A stretch of DNA of 64,000 nt, taken from assembly GCA_902651635.1 (NCBI GenBank), contig CACRSC010000003.1, positions 1-64,000 of the forward strand, written 5' to 3'. Shown one piece after another: positions 1 through 10,926 of the stretch (position 1 is the first letter of the stretch; each line of letters opens with the position of its first letter). The notes beneath the pieces were generated by a model, which saw nothing but the letters and a program-made list of their open reading frames with translations, had not been told where the DNA came from and did no database searches. The position numbers and the translations under genes were made by a program. This stretch comes from Mastigamoeba balamuthi (lineage: Eukaryota > Evosea > Mastigamoebida > Mastigamoebidae).

Positions 1-783
1 CCGAGCGCCCACCCCCTCGCAGCGCTGCTCCTTCGCGATATTTTGTGCGTCCTGTTGGAAAGCCATTGTGCAGGTGCTCGTGTTGAGCTTGGTGCTTTTT
101 GAAATGAAGGACGACTGGTGAGAGGGCTTTTTGAAAACGTGCGATGCATCAACCAATTGTGCCCGATTGCATCATCAGACTGTTCCACTCTGGTGCACAT
201 ACTCAGTCGATTGTATTGCAGCACGTCAGTTGCAGTGTAATAGGTCGTGGCTGCTCTCCGTCGAGTCGTTGGACCCGGGGGATGGCGTCTCCGATACTCA
301 AAATGAATGTCGATCTCTAGTGCAAAAGCAAGCATGCCGGAAAAGATTGCAGATTGCACCTCCCTGGACAACGCAATCCCGCAAAGGGTAAGACATTTTA
401 TTGCTGACCCGCCTTTAAAGAGGGCTAGACGCGGTGCTGCGGCCGCACTGGCTCGATTGGGACGGGACCCGCAGTAGATGAGGCGCAGAAAATTGGACCG
501 GAGAAATGTCTTTTTCTGGCTCGTTATTTTGTCCGGTGACAAGTGTGTAACTATGACGTCGCACACTTGATCGGATAGGTATGCATCGGTCAGTAATTGA
601 GCGCGAAAACCCGTGGTTTCGTTGTGCAAGGTGGTGCGGGGGTGTGAGCGAACATGGGTATGATCATTGCAAACACTGGCGTGCTGTTCGGCAAGTTGCG
701 CGTACACTCGGTTGACACTCCGATGCCTTACAGTTCAACCGGAGGATAGAAATATTGTATAATGACTTGAAATAGTGTGTAAT
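1..783. other. Upstream non-coding stretch
   Basis: I see no convincing gene here. The only ATG-initiated frame of note (131-391, 86 codons) has no recognisable domain and no match to the codon use of the confident genes. Just before the tRNA gene the phrase taatgactt is repeated twice (around 758 and 781), a short direct repeat that leads into the tRNA 5' end. Confidence 0.5.
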
Positions 784-865
784 GACTTGGTGGCCGAGTG
801 GTTAAGGCGGCGCACTGCTAATGCGTTTCCCTTGTGGAGCGGAGGTTCGAGTCCTCCCCAAGTCG
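784..865 (+). tRNA. tRNA-Ser (anticodon GCU)
   Basis: An 82-nt serine-type tRNA reading AGC/AGU codons. The acceptor stem pairs GACTTGG with CCAAGTC, with G as discriminator base. The anticodon loop CTGCTAA holds GCT at 817-819. The long variable arm typical of class II tRNAs and a GGTTCGAGTCC T-arm are present. No intron and no encoded CCA are seen. A T-rich run directly downstream fits a Pol III terminator. Confidence 0.95.
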
Positions 866-1331
866 AACTTTTTTCTTTTTACCACCGGATTGTTCTGCTC
901 TCCCTTAAGCAGTTGTGCCCTGGCGCGCGCTGAATGCCTGCCTGCATTTCGACCGCGAGGGGTTTTTTAGAGTGCCTCTCCGCTCCCGATCTTTGGGCCA
1001 GAAATGAAATGTCACCCGCCCATTCTCTTGTTCTCTTTTTTGTTATCTTTTAGCCGTTTCCTCATTGTCGGACGCACCTGCGGCTGGGGTGATGGGCTGA
1101 GAGTTGCCTGTACGCACACACTAATATGAGAAGGTGTACTGGCATCACTAGTGTGTGCAACACGCTTATTAGAGTGTATTGCACTGTTGGAATTGGTGCA
1201 AGGATTGGTGAATTGGAGCAAATGTGAAGACAAAATCAAGTGCAGAGCAATGTCATTGATTCAAAAAAGCACCTAAGTGTGTTGTTTGTGTGAACGTGTG
1301 TGTTACTAGAAGTCTGTGGGCAGTAGTGGTC
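866..1331. other. Intergenic region between tRNA-Ser and the MFS gene
   Basis: The T-rich tract after the tRNA is the likely Pol III stop. The rest would include the 3' end of the minus-strand transporter transcript. No further gene is seen. Confidence 0.5.
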
Positions 1332-3206
1332 CTAGATTGCGGGTGCATCCGCCGGAATAACTTCGCACACAGTCACGTTGTTAGGGCCCTCGGCAACCTC
1401 GGCGGGCCTCTGCTCGCCTGCGGCCTTGCGCTCCTTGAACACGGAGATCAGCATCAGCTGTGTCACAACCAGCGCCAGTGCCGCGGCCACGCATGTTGTC
1501 AGGAAGCTGTTCTGGTAGCCCTCGGGCTTGGGGATCTTCATCTCCATAGTTCTGTAGTACGCGTCGCTGCTGTCGCTCGTCGGGTAGATCTTGCTCCCAA
1601 GGGGCTTGCGAATCACGTGGGCGCCCTGGTACATGACGAGGTTAACGATGATGGGACCCACAGCGCCGCCGAAGATGCGCAGCAGCATGTTGGTGCCCGA
1701 CGCGCTGCCAAACTGCTTGGCGGTAGTGTGCTGCGAGATGACGTTCATCACCGACGACAACACGCATCCCATGGACACTCCGCACACTGTAGGGATCAAC
1801 TGAGTCTCGGTGGCTGGGGGAAGATTTGAGAGGGTGAAACTCACGGATGTTGAGGAAGATGGACTGCGTCCTGTTCTGTTCGAACTTGATGTACAGACCA
1901 AAGTCGAGGACCATCAGGATGAGACCGAACGTGATGACCGCGTAGAACCCAATGCGCTTGCCCACAATGGCCGCAACTGGGGCTATGGGCAGCTGAGCGA
2001 CTCCGAACGGCAGCAGCAGCAGGCCGACTGTGAGCGGGTCGATGATGTTGAACTTGACCTGGTAGAGGAACGGCAGCGTCTGGAAGGTGCTGAACAGCGA
2101 GAACCCCACGAGGAAGGACACGATGCCCATGATGAGCAGGTCGCGCGTGACCAGCAGGCGGATGTCGACCAGCGGATCCTTGGTGAAGCACTCAAAGGCG
2201 ACGAAGACGCCCATCACGAAGACCCCTCCTATGACGAGGCCCAGGACAGCGCCGTCCTTCCACCCGCGCGTCTCGCTCAGCGTCAGGCCGATCAGGAACG
2301 CCGTGACGCCGATGCCCAGCAGCACCGCCCCGATGACGTCGATCCTGCGCGACTTGTCCTTCTTGACGTCGGGCATTGTGAAGTAGAAGGCGACGATGAC
2401 AATGACGATGAAGGGCACGTAGAAGAAGAAGACGTACTCCCACCGCGTGTGCTTGAGGATCTTGATGAACCCAGCGCCTCCCACCAGGCCGAACGAGACA
2501 CCCACGGAGTACATGCTCGAGACGATGCCCAGCGCCACGGGGACCCACTTGGGCGGGAAGGTCAGCTTGATGGCCGCAAAGCACAGCACGAAGATGCCCA
2601 TGCCGATGCCCTGGACGGCTCGGAACGCGATCAGCACGAAGATGTCCTTGCTGAGCCCGCAGCCGATCTCGCCGACGAGGTAGATGACCAGCGAGATGAG
2701 GGTGATCCACTTGACGCCGAAGATGTCGCCCAGCGACCCCGCGATGGGCGTCCACACCGAGCCGACGACGTTGTAGGCGGCCAGCGTCCACGGCACCCAG
2801 CTCTGCTGCTCGGGGTACTGCTCCGCGATCCTCGGCAGCGCAGGGGAGATCGTCGTCTCCGTCGCCATAACGCTGCGGGTGCCGGGGATGGCGGGGGGGG
2901 TGTTTCGGGGGAGCACAAAGTTTCAGTTCGAGTGATGTCATAGGAGAGCGAAGTACACGGGGAGATAGCAGACCCGAGCGTGAGCAGCAGCATCTCGAAC
3001 AGCAGCAGCTTGTTCCTGATGGAGAGCTGCTGTGGGGGCTCGGCCTTGGCGTCCTTGCTGCTGGGCGCCGGCGACGGGGTGGGCTCTGTGGTCGAGGGCT
3101 CGATGAAGTTGGCGCTGTTGTCGGCCGTCGCACAGGGGTCCTGGCCAACGTGGTCCTTCCGGATCTCTTCGAGGCAGATGTCGCCTCCGGCGTTCTGGTT
3201 CGTCAT
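1332..3206 (-). CDS. MFS transporter, DHA2-like drug:H+ antiporter
   Basis: Three exons: 3206-2974, 2872-1845 and 1813-1332. They join in frame to 580 residues (introns of 101 and 31 nt), close to the usual 14-helix DHA2 length. The N-terminal ~65 residues are hydrophilic (cytosolic). The first helix starts at LLLFEMLLLTL and the intron falls just before the TETTISPALPRI segment, the equivalent of the DHA2 first-helix D-TI-NVALP motif. An acidic-basic G-G-FG-K loop between helices 2 and 3 and the RAVQGIGMG stretch of helix 4 fit the MFS signature. The C-terminal part ends in a hydrophilic tail. Proton-coupled export of small molecules is inferred from the family; substrate unknown. The gene is divergent to the synergin-like gene. 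The start was chosen because it opens the only hydrophilic leader joined cleanly to helix 1. Confidence 0.85.
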
Positions 3207-3594
3207 GCTCGGGGGTGCTGGGTCGTGGGGGAGTCCGGGGAAGTGGGGGCAGCGCGTGTGTATGGTAATTCAACAAACTATTAGAATGTAGGCCCACAAG
3301 GACACGTGGGGCCTTTTGTGGAGGACGTCATCGGCCGTATTGGGAGCTTGCTCAGGGGATCTGGGATTTCCCAGCATGCGGATCGCACCCCCCAGCCGCA
3401 GTGAGTGGCGCTCACGGGGAGTTGTGGTGCATGGGCGGGGCCACCCCAGGCCGAGATTCCCGGGTGGACAATAGCGGGCAAATCAGCGGCAGATATTTTT
3501 GTGTCCGTTTTCCAAGCACACAGCACCCGCCGCCGCGCGAGCACCCCGACGCATCTCGCGACCACCCCCCGTCGAATCTCCGTCCGCGTTCCCG
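3207..3594. promoter_or_regulatory. Divergent intergenic region, MFS / synergin-like
   Basis: 388 bp separate the two divergent start codons, so both promoters should lie here. An AT-rich box agatattttt sits at 3491-3500, about 95 nt before the plus-strand ATG. No TATA box at a defined distance is evident for the minus-strand gene. Confidence 0.4.
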
Positions 3595-4919
3595 ATGCAG
3601 CCGTACCAGCAGCAAGGCGGGTACCCCCAGTGGGGCGCCGGCGCGCCCCCGGGCTACTACGCGCAGAACCCGCAGGCCGCTGCGTACTACCAGCAGCAGC
3701 AGCAGCAGTACTACTACGCGCAGCAGATGGCCTACGCCCAGCAGATGCAGCAGCAGCAGCAGGCCGCCATGGCGGCGGCGGCAGCTGCAGCGGCGCCCGC
3801 GCAGGTGCGATTCCTGTGTTTTTCTCAACACCGCGATCTGCTGGCGATTTTTTATGCGCTCCTCTGTAACCGAACCGCCGCTCTTCCCCTCCCTTCCCTC
3901 CCCCTTCCCTCGCCGCTCTGTCGGGTGACCCGCACGCAATTCCCGGAATTCTGATGACGTGGCGCAGGCAAGGGTGGCGAGGATCGAGCCCAAGGCGAAC
4001 CCCCTGGACGGCATGTTCGGCGCAGCCCCCGCGGCGGCCGCCCCGCAGCCGAGCGGCGGCATCTTCACGTCGCCGGCCCCGCAGCCGGGCGCGGCGCAGG
4101 GGCCCAAGCTGAAGCTGCAGGCTGCGGCTCCCGCGGCGCCCGCGCAGCAGGCGGACATGTTCGCCCCGGCCGCGGCCTCCCCGTCCTCGGGCGACTTCTT
4201 CGGCTCGGCGGGCTCGGCCCCCGCGCCCAGGCCGCTGGCGCTGCCCGCGCAGGGCGACGACTTCTTCGGGGGCGCACAGCGCGCGGCCACTGCGGCCACT
4301 GCGGCCCCCGCGCAGGCGCAGGCACAGCAGCAGCAGCAGCAGCAGGCCGGAGGGGACTTCTTCGCGGCGGGGCAGCAGGCGGGCAAGCAGGAGGACTTCT
4401 TCGCCAGCGCGCCGCCCACGACGGCCAAGAGCTCGACGGCGTCGCCCGTGAAGAAGCAGGAGGCGCCCAAGACCCCCACGCCCCAGCAGCAGCAGCAGCA
4501 GCAGGGGGACGACTTCTTTGCGGGCGCTGCGTCGCAGTCGCCGGCGGGTCAGTCGCCCGCGCCGGTGTCGACGCCCCCGGCCGCTGCTGCCCCTGCACCT
4601 GCGGCTGCAGCGGAGGCGCCCAGGCAGTTCGCAAAGGGGACGGAGGGGTTCGGGCAGCTCGCTGAGGGGCTGATGCCCACCAGGTGCGTGGGGCGACTGC
4701 GGCGCGTTGGGGGGCGTGTCTGGTGTCTGACCGGTGTGCGCTGCGCAGGAAACCCGAGGAGAAGAAGGAGGCGGTGCCCAAGGCCAGGCAGCAGCAGCAG
4801 CAGAAGCCCAGGGCGGCGCCGAGCAAGAGCGCGTTTGACTGGTCGCGCGCGTCGGAGGTCAGCTCCATCCTGTCGTCGATCGAGGTCGAGGAGCCCAAGG
4901 CAGCGCCCGCTGCTGCCCC

Positions 4920-4961
<42 letters not shown>

Positions 4962-7900
4962 CCAGGGGCAGAACCCGCAGGCCCAGCCCGGAGCGCCTGC
5001 TGATGCCGCTGCGCAGGCCCAATGGCAGCAGCAGCAGCAGGGCCAGTGGCCCCAGCAGCAGCAACAGTGGGGAGCATTCCCTGGCGCACAGCAACCACAG
5101 CAGCAGCCACAGCAGCAGCCGCAGCAGGGGCAATGGCCCCAGCAGCAGCAGCAGCAGTGGGGTGCATACCCGGGTGCCCAGCAGCAACCACCGCAGCAGC
5201 AGTGGGGGGCGCAGGCGCAGCAATGGGGCGCGCAGGCACCGCAGCCGCAGCCACAGCAGTGGGGCGCACAGCCGCCGCCGCCGCAGCAGCAGCAGTGGAA
5301 TGCCTTCGCCCCGGCGCCCTCGCAGCAGCAGGCGCAGCCGAGCACCGACATGTTCGCTGCCGCGCAGCCCGCGGCCGCTCCGGCAGCCCAGCAGCCCGCC
5401 GCGCAGCAGAGCGGCGACTTCTTCGCCGGAGCCCCCCAGCAGCCCGCGGCGCCTGCCCAGGCCTTCGCCCAGCATCCCTCTGCGCAGGGGTCCTCGGCGT
5501 TCGCCGCTGCGCCCGCCCCGGCGGCGCCCGCGGCGAGCAGCAACGACTTCTTCGCGGGAGCCCCCGTCATCTCGGTGTCGGCGGTCGCCGCTCCGGCAGC
5601 CAAGGCCCGCCCGGGGGACAGGTACGCGGCGCTGACCGCGCTCTCGGCGACCAGGTCCAACGACGACGACTTCTTCAGCGCCCCGCCTGCACCGGCCGCT
5701 GCGGCCTCGGCGATGCCGGCCGCCCCGTTCGCGCCGATGCCGTCGCCCGCAGTGGCCCCGGCCGTGGCGGCGACGCTGCCCGCCCAGCCCGCGCAGGACG
5801 ACTTCTTCAGCGCCGCACACTCGGCGTCGGCGCAGCCCGCGGCCACCGGGAGCTTCTTCGGCGCTGCAGCCCCTGCCCCTGTCCCCGCCCCCGCCCCCGT
5901 GCCGGCGCCAGTGCCCGCAGCGGTGGCGCAGTCGATGAGCGTCGAAGACGACTTCTTCGGGTCGAGCACGTCTGCCGCTGCCGCCGCCCCTGCGCCAGCG
6001 CCGGTCCCTGCAGCGTCGCCCGCGCAGAGGCCGCCGCTGGACGAGTCGAGGCTGCCGCCGTCCAAGCGCAAGGGGGCGCAGGGCTCGGCCGCGTCCTCGG
6101 CGTCGTCGTCGAAGCCGTCCGGCGTGTCGATGTGGAACACGTTTGACACGAGCATACCGTCGGTCTCGCCCACGCGGCGCTCGTTCGACGAGCTCGTGGC
6201 GCCCGCGACCCCCGTGGCAGCGCCAGCGGCCCCGGTGGCAGCGCCGGCCCAGGCGGCGGGCGCGGCCAGCATCACGATCAGCCTGCCCAAGCCCGGCGAG
6301 CGCAGGGCCGCGGCGCGGGGAGCGGCGAGGGCGTCGACGACGGTCGTGGGGCTCGCGCCGATGGGGTCGACGGTGGTCGTCGTGCCCTCGTCGGCGGCGG
6401 CGCAGAGACCCAGCGCTGCGGCCACGGCGCCCGTCGACGACGACTTCTTCTCGTCGCCGTCGGCGCCCGCGTCGCAGGGAGTCGCCGGGTCCGCGCTGAC
6501 CCCCGGGCACAACGGCGAGGACTTCTTCAGCGCCGCAGCCCCGGCGATCGCGCCGTCCGTCTCCCCCGTGGCTCCCGCTGCCTCTCCTCTGGCCGCGTCG
6601 ATGCCTGCCGTCGCGGCTGGCGGCCTCGCGCTCGCCGGCAGCGCTGCGCCGGCCCCGGCCCCCGCGGCGGTGGCCCCCGTGTCTCCGCCGCCGCCGGCAA
6701 CGACGCCCAAGGGGAGGGTTGTCATCACGGCGGACCTCTTCGCTGACGCCATCGCGGCGACCTCTTCGGCCGAGCCCGCCGCCGCTGCCGCCGCGTCCAA
6801 CGACGACTTCTTCTCAGCGTCCCAGGCGCCGGCGCCGGCACCGGCCGCTGCCCTCTCGCCCGCGGCCCCTGCAGTCCCTGCAGCCCCCGCGGCTGCGCGT
6901 GGCGGGTTCATGGGGTTCGAGAGCGCGGCGCCTGCAGCGGCGAGCGACTTCTTCTCGGCGCCCCAGGCGGCGCCTGTGCCGTCGACGGCGTCCGCGGGCT
7001 CTGCTGGCGACTTCTTCTCCGCGGTGCCTGCAGCGGCGCCTGCGGCCCCGGCCGCCCCTGCGCGCGGCGGGTTCATGGGGTTCGAGGACACCAGCGCTGC
7101 CCCCGCCAGCGACTTCTTCGCAGCGCCCCAGGCGGCGGCGAGCGCTGCCCCCGCAGCAGCAGCGGCGGCGCCTGCTGCCAGCCCGCTGGCCCGCTGGGGG
7201 TTCATGGGGTTCGAGGACGACACCGCAGCGGCCCCCGCGCCCGCGCCGGCCAGCGCCGCGCCCGCCGACTTCTTCGCCGCCCCGCAGGCTGCGGCACCGG
7301 CCCCAGTGGCCCCCGCAGCAGCGGCGCCGGCGACCAGCCCGCTGGCACGCGGGGGGTTCATGGGGTTCGAGGACGAGGCGCCCGCTGCTCCCGCGCACAG
7401 CACGACGGCGGCAGACGACTTCTTCTCGGAGCCCGCGGGGGCGCCGGTGATCTCCGGGCCGGTGGCTCCCGCTGCAGCCCCCAGCGCAGCGGCCCCCGCG
7501 ACGAGCGCCGCGGACGACTTCTTCAGCGTGCCGCTGGCCAAGCGTGCGTCTCTCAGTCGGTTTACGGCCGCTTTTTTTTTTGTTGTTGTTGTTGCTGAGC
7601 TGAGGCGGGCGCGATGTGCAGCGGCGGTGGGGTCGTCGGTGATCGTGGAGGACATGTTCGATGCAGCGGGGCCCAAGCACCCGACGGGCTCGCTCAAGAG
7701 CTCGGCGACGGACGTGCCCTCGTACGCCGACTCGATCTCTGCGTCGCCCTCGATGTCCGGCGCGGCGCCCAAGTCGCCGCCGCTGCCCGGCGGGTTCGTC
7801 GAGGCCCCCGCGGCGCCTGCGCCCGCGGTGGTCGTGGCGCCCGTGGTGTCGGTGGCGCCCGCGGCCCCGGCGTCGCCGGCCAAGGTCGACCTGAGCCGCA

Positions 7901-10536
7901 TCGCGCCGTCCAAGCGCAAGGCGTTCCTGGAGAGGCTCTCGCGCGAGCAGAGCAGCCAGAGCATCGAGGCGGCCGAGCCGGCCGAGCCGGCCGAGAAGCC
8001 CCTTAAGGCGTCGACCGACTCGTACAGCGAGTACTACAACGGCGCCCCCGCGGTCGCCACCCCCACGCAGCCCGTCGACTTCTTCGCGGAGCCCGCGAGG
8101 AAGACGGAGCCTGCCAAGAGCCCGCTGGAGGAGTTCCTCTCCGGGGGCTCGCCGGCGCCGGCCAAGCGGCCCGAGAGCATCAAGAGCCCGCTGGACGAGT
8201 TCCTCTCGGGCGGCTCCGCGGGGGCGCAGAAGCCCGCGGCGCCCAGGGCCTCGGCGATGGACATGGACGACTTCTTCTCGGCCCCTGTGGTCGCCGTAGC
8301 CGCGCCGGCCGCCCCCAAGGCAGCCGCAGTCGCCGCTGCCGCCCAGGCGCCCGCGGGCTCGGCCGACGACTTCTTCTCAGCGCCGGCCCCCAAGCCGCTC
8401 GCGAGCTCCGGCAGCGACTTCATCTCTGTGCCCGCGCCCGCTGCACCCGCGCCCTCGCCTGCGTCGGCATCGGCGTCTGCCCCTGTGGCCGCCGTGGCCC
8501 CCGTGGCCGACAAGGCGCCCGCGAGCTCTGGCGACGACTTCTTCTCGGGCGCAGCTGCGGCGCAAGCGCCTGCGGCCGCCGCCGGCAAGGCGCCCGCGAG
8601 CTCGGGCGAGGACTTCTTCTCCGCGGCCGCCGAGGCACCCGCTGTCGCGGCGGGCAAGGCGCCGGCGGCAGCGGCCGCTGGCGGCGACCTGTTCGCGGCG
8701 GCGCCCGTGTCGGCTGCGGCGACCAAGTCGAGCGCGAGCTTTGAGGACGACTTCTTCTCGGCGCCCGTCGCTGCGCCCGCTGCCGCCGCGCCTGCGAGTG
8801 CGAGTGCGAGCTCGCAGCCCGTCGCCGCAGCAGCCGCGAGCTCGGGCGACGACTTCTTCTCGGCGCCCGTCGCTGCTCCTGCGGCAGCGCCCGCGCCCGC
8901 GTCCTCTGCGATGGGCAGCTTCTTCGCAGTGCCCGCGGCAGCGGCCCCTGTCGCTGCTGTCCCCAGCGCTGCGCCCACCGCCGCGGCAGCAGCGCAGCAG
9001 CAGACGGCCGCCGCGGCCACGCTGCCCGCGGGCATCGTGGGCGAGCTCATCGAGCAGGAGAGGTTCGAGGAGGCCATGGCGGCGCGCGCCAACCCCGCGG
9101 CTCCGGGCGCCGCCGCGTGGAGCGCACCGCGCGCGGGGCACGAGACGGTCGCGCAGGCGCTCGTGCGCGCCAAGTCGGGCCGCGTGGGGGCGCAGCGCGT
9201 CGCCGCCATCGGGGCGGAGGCGCACAGGGCGCTGGTGGCCGCCGCGTGCCGCGACCTGGCGCTCGCGCAGCGCATGTACCTCGCGTCGATCCGGTTCATC
9301 AGCGGCGAGGTCGTGCAGCCGCCCGAGGGCTTCGTGGCCCCGCGCACGTCGGCGCTGCACGCGGTGCCCGAGGCCCCGCAGGAGGCGGAGCCCGCGGAGC
9401 AGCAGCAGCAGCAGCCCGTTGCTGTTGCTGCCGCGCAGAGGAAGCCGCAGGGCGGCGCAGTGGCGTTCGCGGACTTTGAGGAGGCGACGCCGGTGCCCGC
9501 GCCCACCAAGGTACGCTGCAGACACGCGCTGGTGCGAGGGCGGTGCGGACTGACCCGCGCTGGCGAGCAGGTGGCGGTGGAGCAGCCGGCGCCGTCGAGC
9601 GGCGCGTTCGCGGCGGACTTTGAGGAGGCCGAGGCCAAGCCAGCGGCGCAGCCCGCGCAGGTGCGCTTGCTTGCCACGCGCGCTGGCTGTTGTGATGACT
9701 GACTGACCCGCCTCTGCCCTCCCGGGGTGCAGCAGCCGCAGGCCGCCAAGGACGACATGTTCGCGGACTTTGAGGAGGCCAAGCCCGTCGCGCCTGCCGC
9801 ACAGGTTGCAGCGCAGCAGCGGCAGGCAGAGCAGCCCAAGCAGCCGGCGACCGGCGACATGTTCGCCGCGTTCGAGGAGGCCGCACCCGCGCCTGCTCCT
9901 GCTCCTGCTCCTGCGCCTGCCCAAGCACCAGCGCCTGCACCCGTGCCCACTGTAAGCCCGGGCTCACCAGCGCCTTGGCCTGTACTGACGAGCGCTCCGC
10001 TTCAGCAGCAGCCGCAGAAGGCTGACGACATGTTCGCGGACTTTGAGGAGGCACAGCCCGCACCCCCTGCGGCCCCTGCCCAGCCAGCGGCAGCCCCGGC
10101 TGCTCCGTCGGCTACAGCGCCCGTGGCGCTCTGGGAGAAGATACTGCGCAGGGCCGGCGAGGAGTTCGCGCAGGCCCGCCGCGTGGCCGAGTCGTTCACG
10201 CAGATGGCCCCCGCGGCGCAGCAGGCGGCCCGCGAGGCCGACCGCTTCCGGTCGTACCTGCGCGCCCTCGCGGAGATCCGCCGCGTGCAGCTGCGCGTGG
10301 CGCTGGGCGCCGAGGGCGCGGGGCTGGCGGTCCCGGGGGCCGCGCAGTGCGAGCAGCAGTGGGCGGCGCTGGTGCCCGGCCTCGCCAGGATGCAGTGCGC
10401 CGAGGCCGACGCCTGCGTGGCCGTCGCGGTGCGCGCGGGAGCTGAGGGCGAGCGGTGCCCGGTGTGCGCGCTGGCGGTGGAGAAGGGCGAGCCGCACCAC
10501 TCGTGCCGTAACATGTACCAGGCGTGCTCTGCGTGA
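3595..10536 (+). CDS. Gamma-synergin-like Q/A-rich endocytic adaptor protein with DFF repeats
   Basis: Seven exons (3595-3804, 3968-4683, 4749-7543, 7622-9510, 9571-9660, 9733-9951, 10006-10536) join in frame to about 2149 residues. The N-terminus is Gln/Tyr-rich. The middle is low-complexity Ala/Pro/Gln with several dozen D-F-F motifs (often DDFFS or GDFFA), two PSKRK motifs, four GGFMGFE repeats and two SPL-EFLSGG repeats. Four ADFEEA or AFEEA motifs follow in the last quarter. The C-terminal ~130 residues are ordered: helical, then C-P-V-C and H-H-S-C-R-N-M-Y-Q-A-C. This resembles the end of SYNRG (C-GVCLL, then H-ASCANFW-C). Synergins bind the AP-1 gamma ear through acidic-phenylalanine motifs, so a trans-Golgi/endosomal clathrin adaptor role is inferred. 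The identity is from recall, not a search. Three of the introns have lengths divisible by three and no stop, so retained forms would stay in frame. Confidence 0.6.
6901..7377 (+). repeat. Coding repeat: four GGFMGFE units with DFF linkers
   Basis: The phrase for GGFMGFE (once WGFMGFE) recurs around 6901, 7066, 7195 and 7351. Each copy follows an Ala/Pro-rich linker with a DFF motif, giving units of about 130-165 bp. They look like imperfect tandem duplications within the synergin-like exon 3. Confidence 0.8.
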
Positions 10537-10926
10537 CCAGAGAGCGACCTCCCTCCTCACCCCCGTTTTCCCCTTTATGTTAGAGCCCTTGCACTACTCA
10601 CTATTGGCCATCACGCTCGACAGACACACCTACACAGTAAACGCCAAATGAAGCGCGGGGCCCGTGCAAAGCGTCAGTTTTCCCCCCCTACCTTGTTATT
10701 GGCTCACGTCCTACGACACCGCCTCGCTCGCAGTCCTGGGCTGCGGATCAGTTCTTCTATGTATTGCTCTTGCTTGGTATTGCCAGACAGCCATCGGGCT
10801 GGTACACAAAAGGGGCAGGTGGCAGGCAGAATCGATCGAACCGCGACTTTCTGTTCAGCGCTCACTGCCAGTGTAAATACGGTACAAGTGGGGTACAGAG
10901 TACACAGCAGTTGCCGGGTGACAAGT
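10537..10926. other. Convergent 3' intergenic region
   Basis: 390 bp lie between the stop codons of the plus-strand synergin-like gene and the minus-strand annexin-like gene. Both 3' UTRs and poly(A) sites should lie here; no canonical aataaa is obvious. No gene is seen. Confidence 0.5.

Noticed and set aside
131-391. An 86-codon ATG frame
   Set aside because: No domain, codon use unlike the neighbouring genes, and upstream of a tRNA gene.
1810-2943. A 377-codon plus-strand frame opposite the MFS gene
   Set aside because: Antisense shadow, Arg/Asp-rich, no domain; the minus strand codes a clear transporter.
4065-7964. A 1299-codon open frame on the minus strand
   Set aside because: It is antisense to the Ala/Pro/Gln-rich adaptor gene; GC-rich codon bias leaves the opposite strand open. 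No domain is seen and the protein is pure low complexity.
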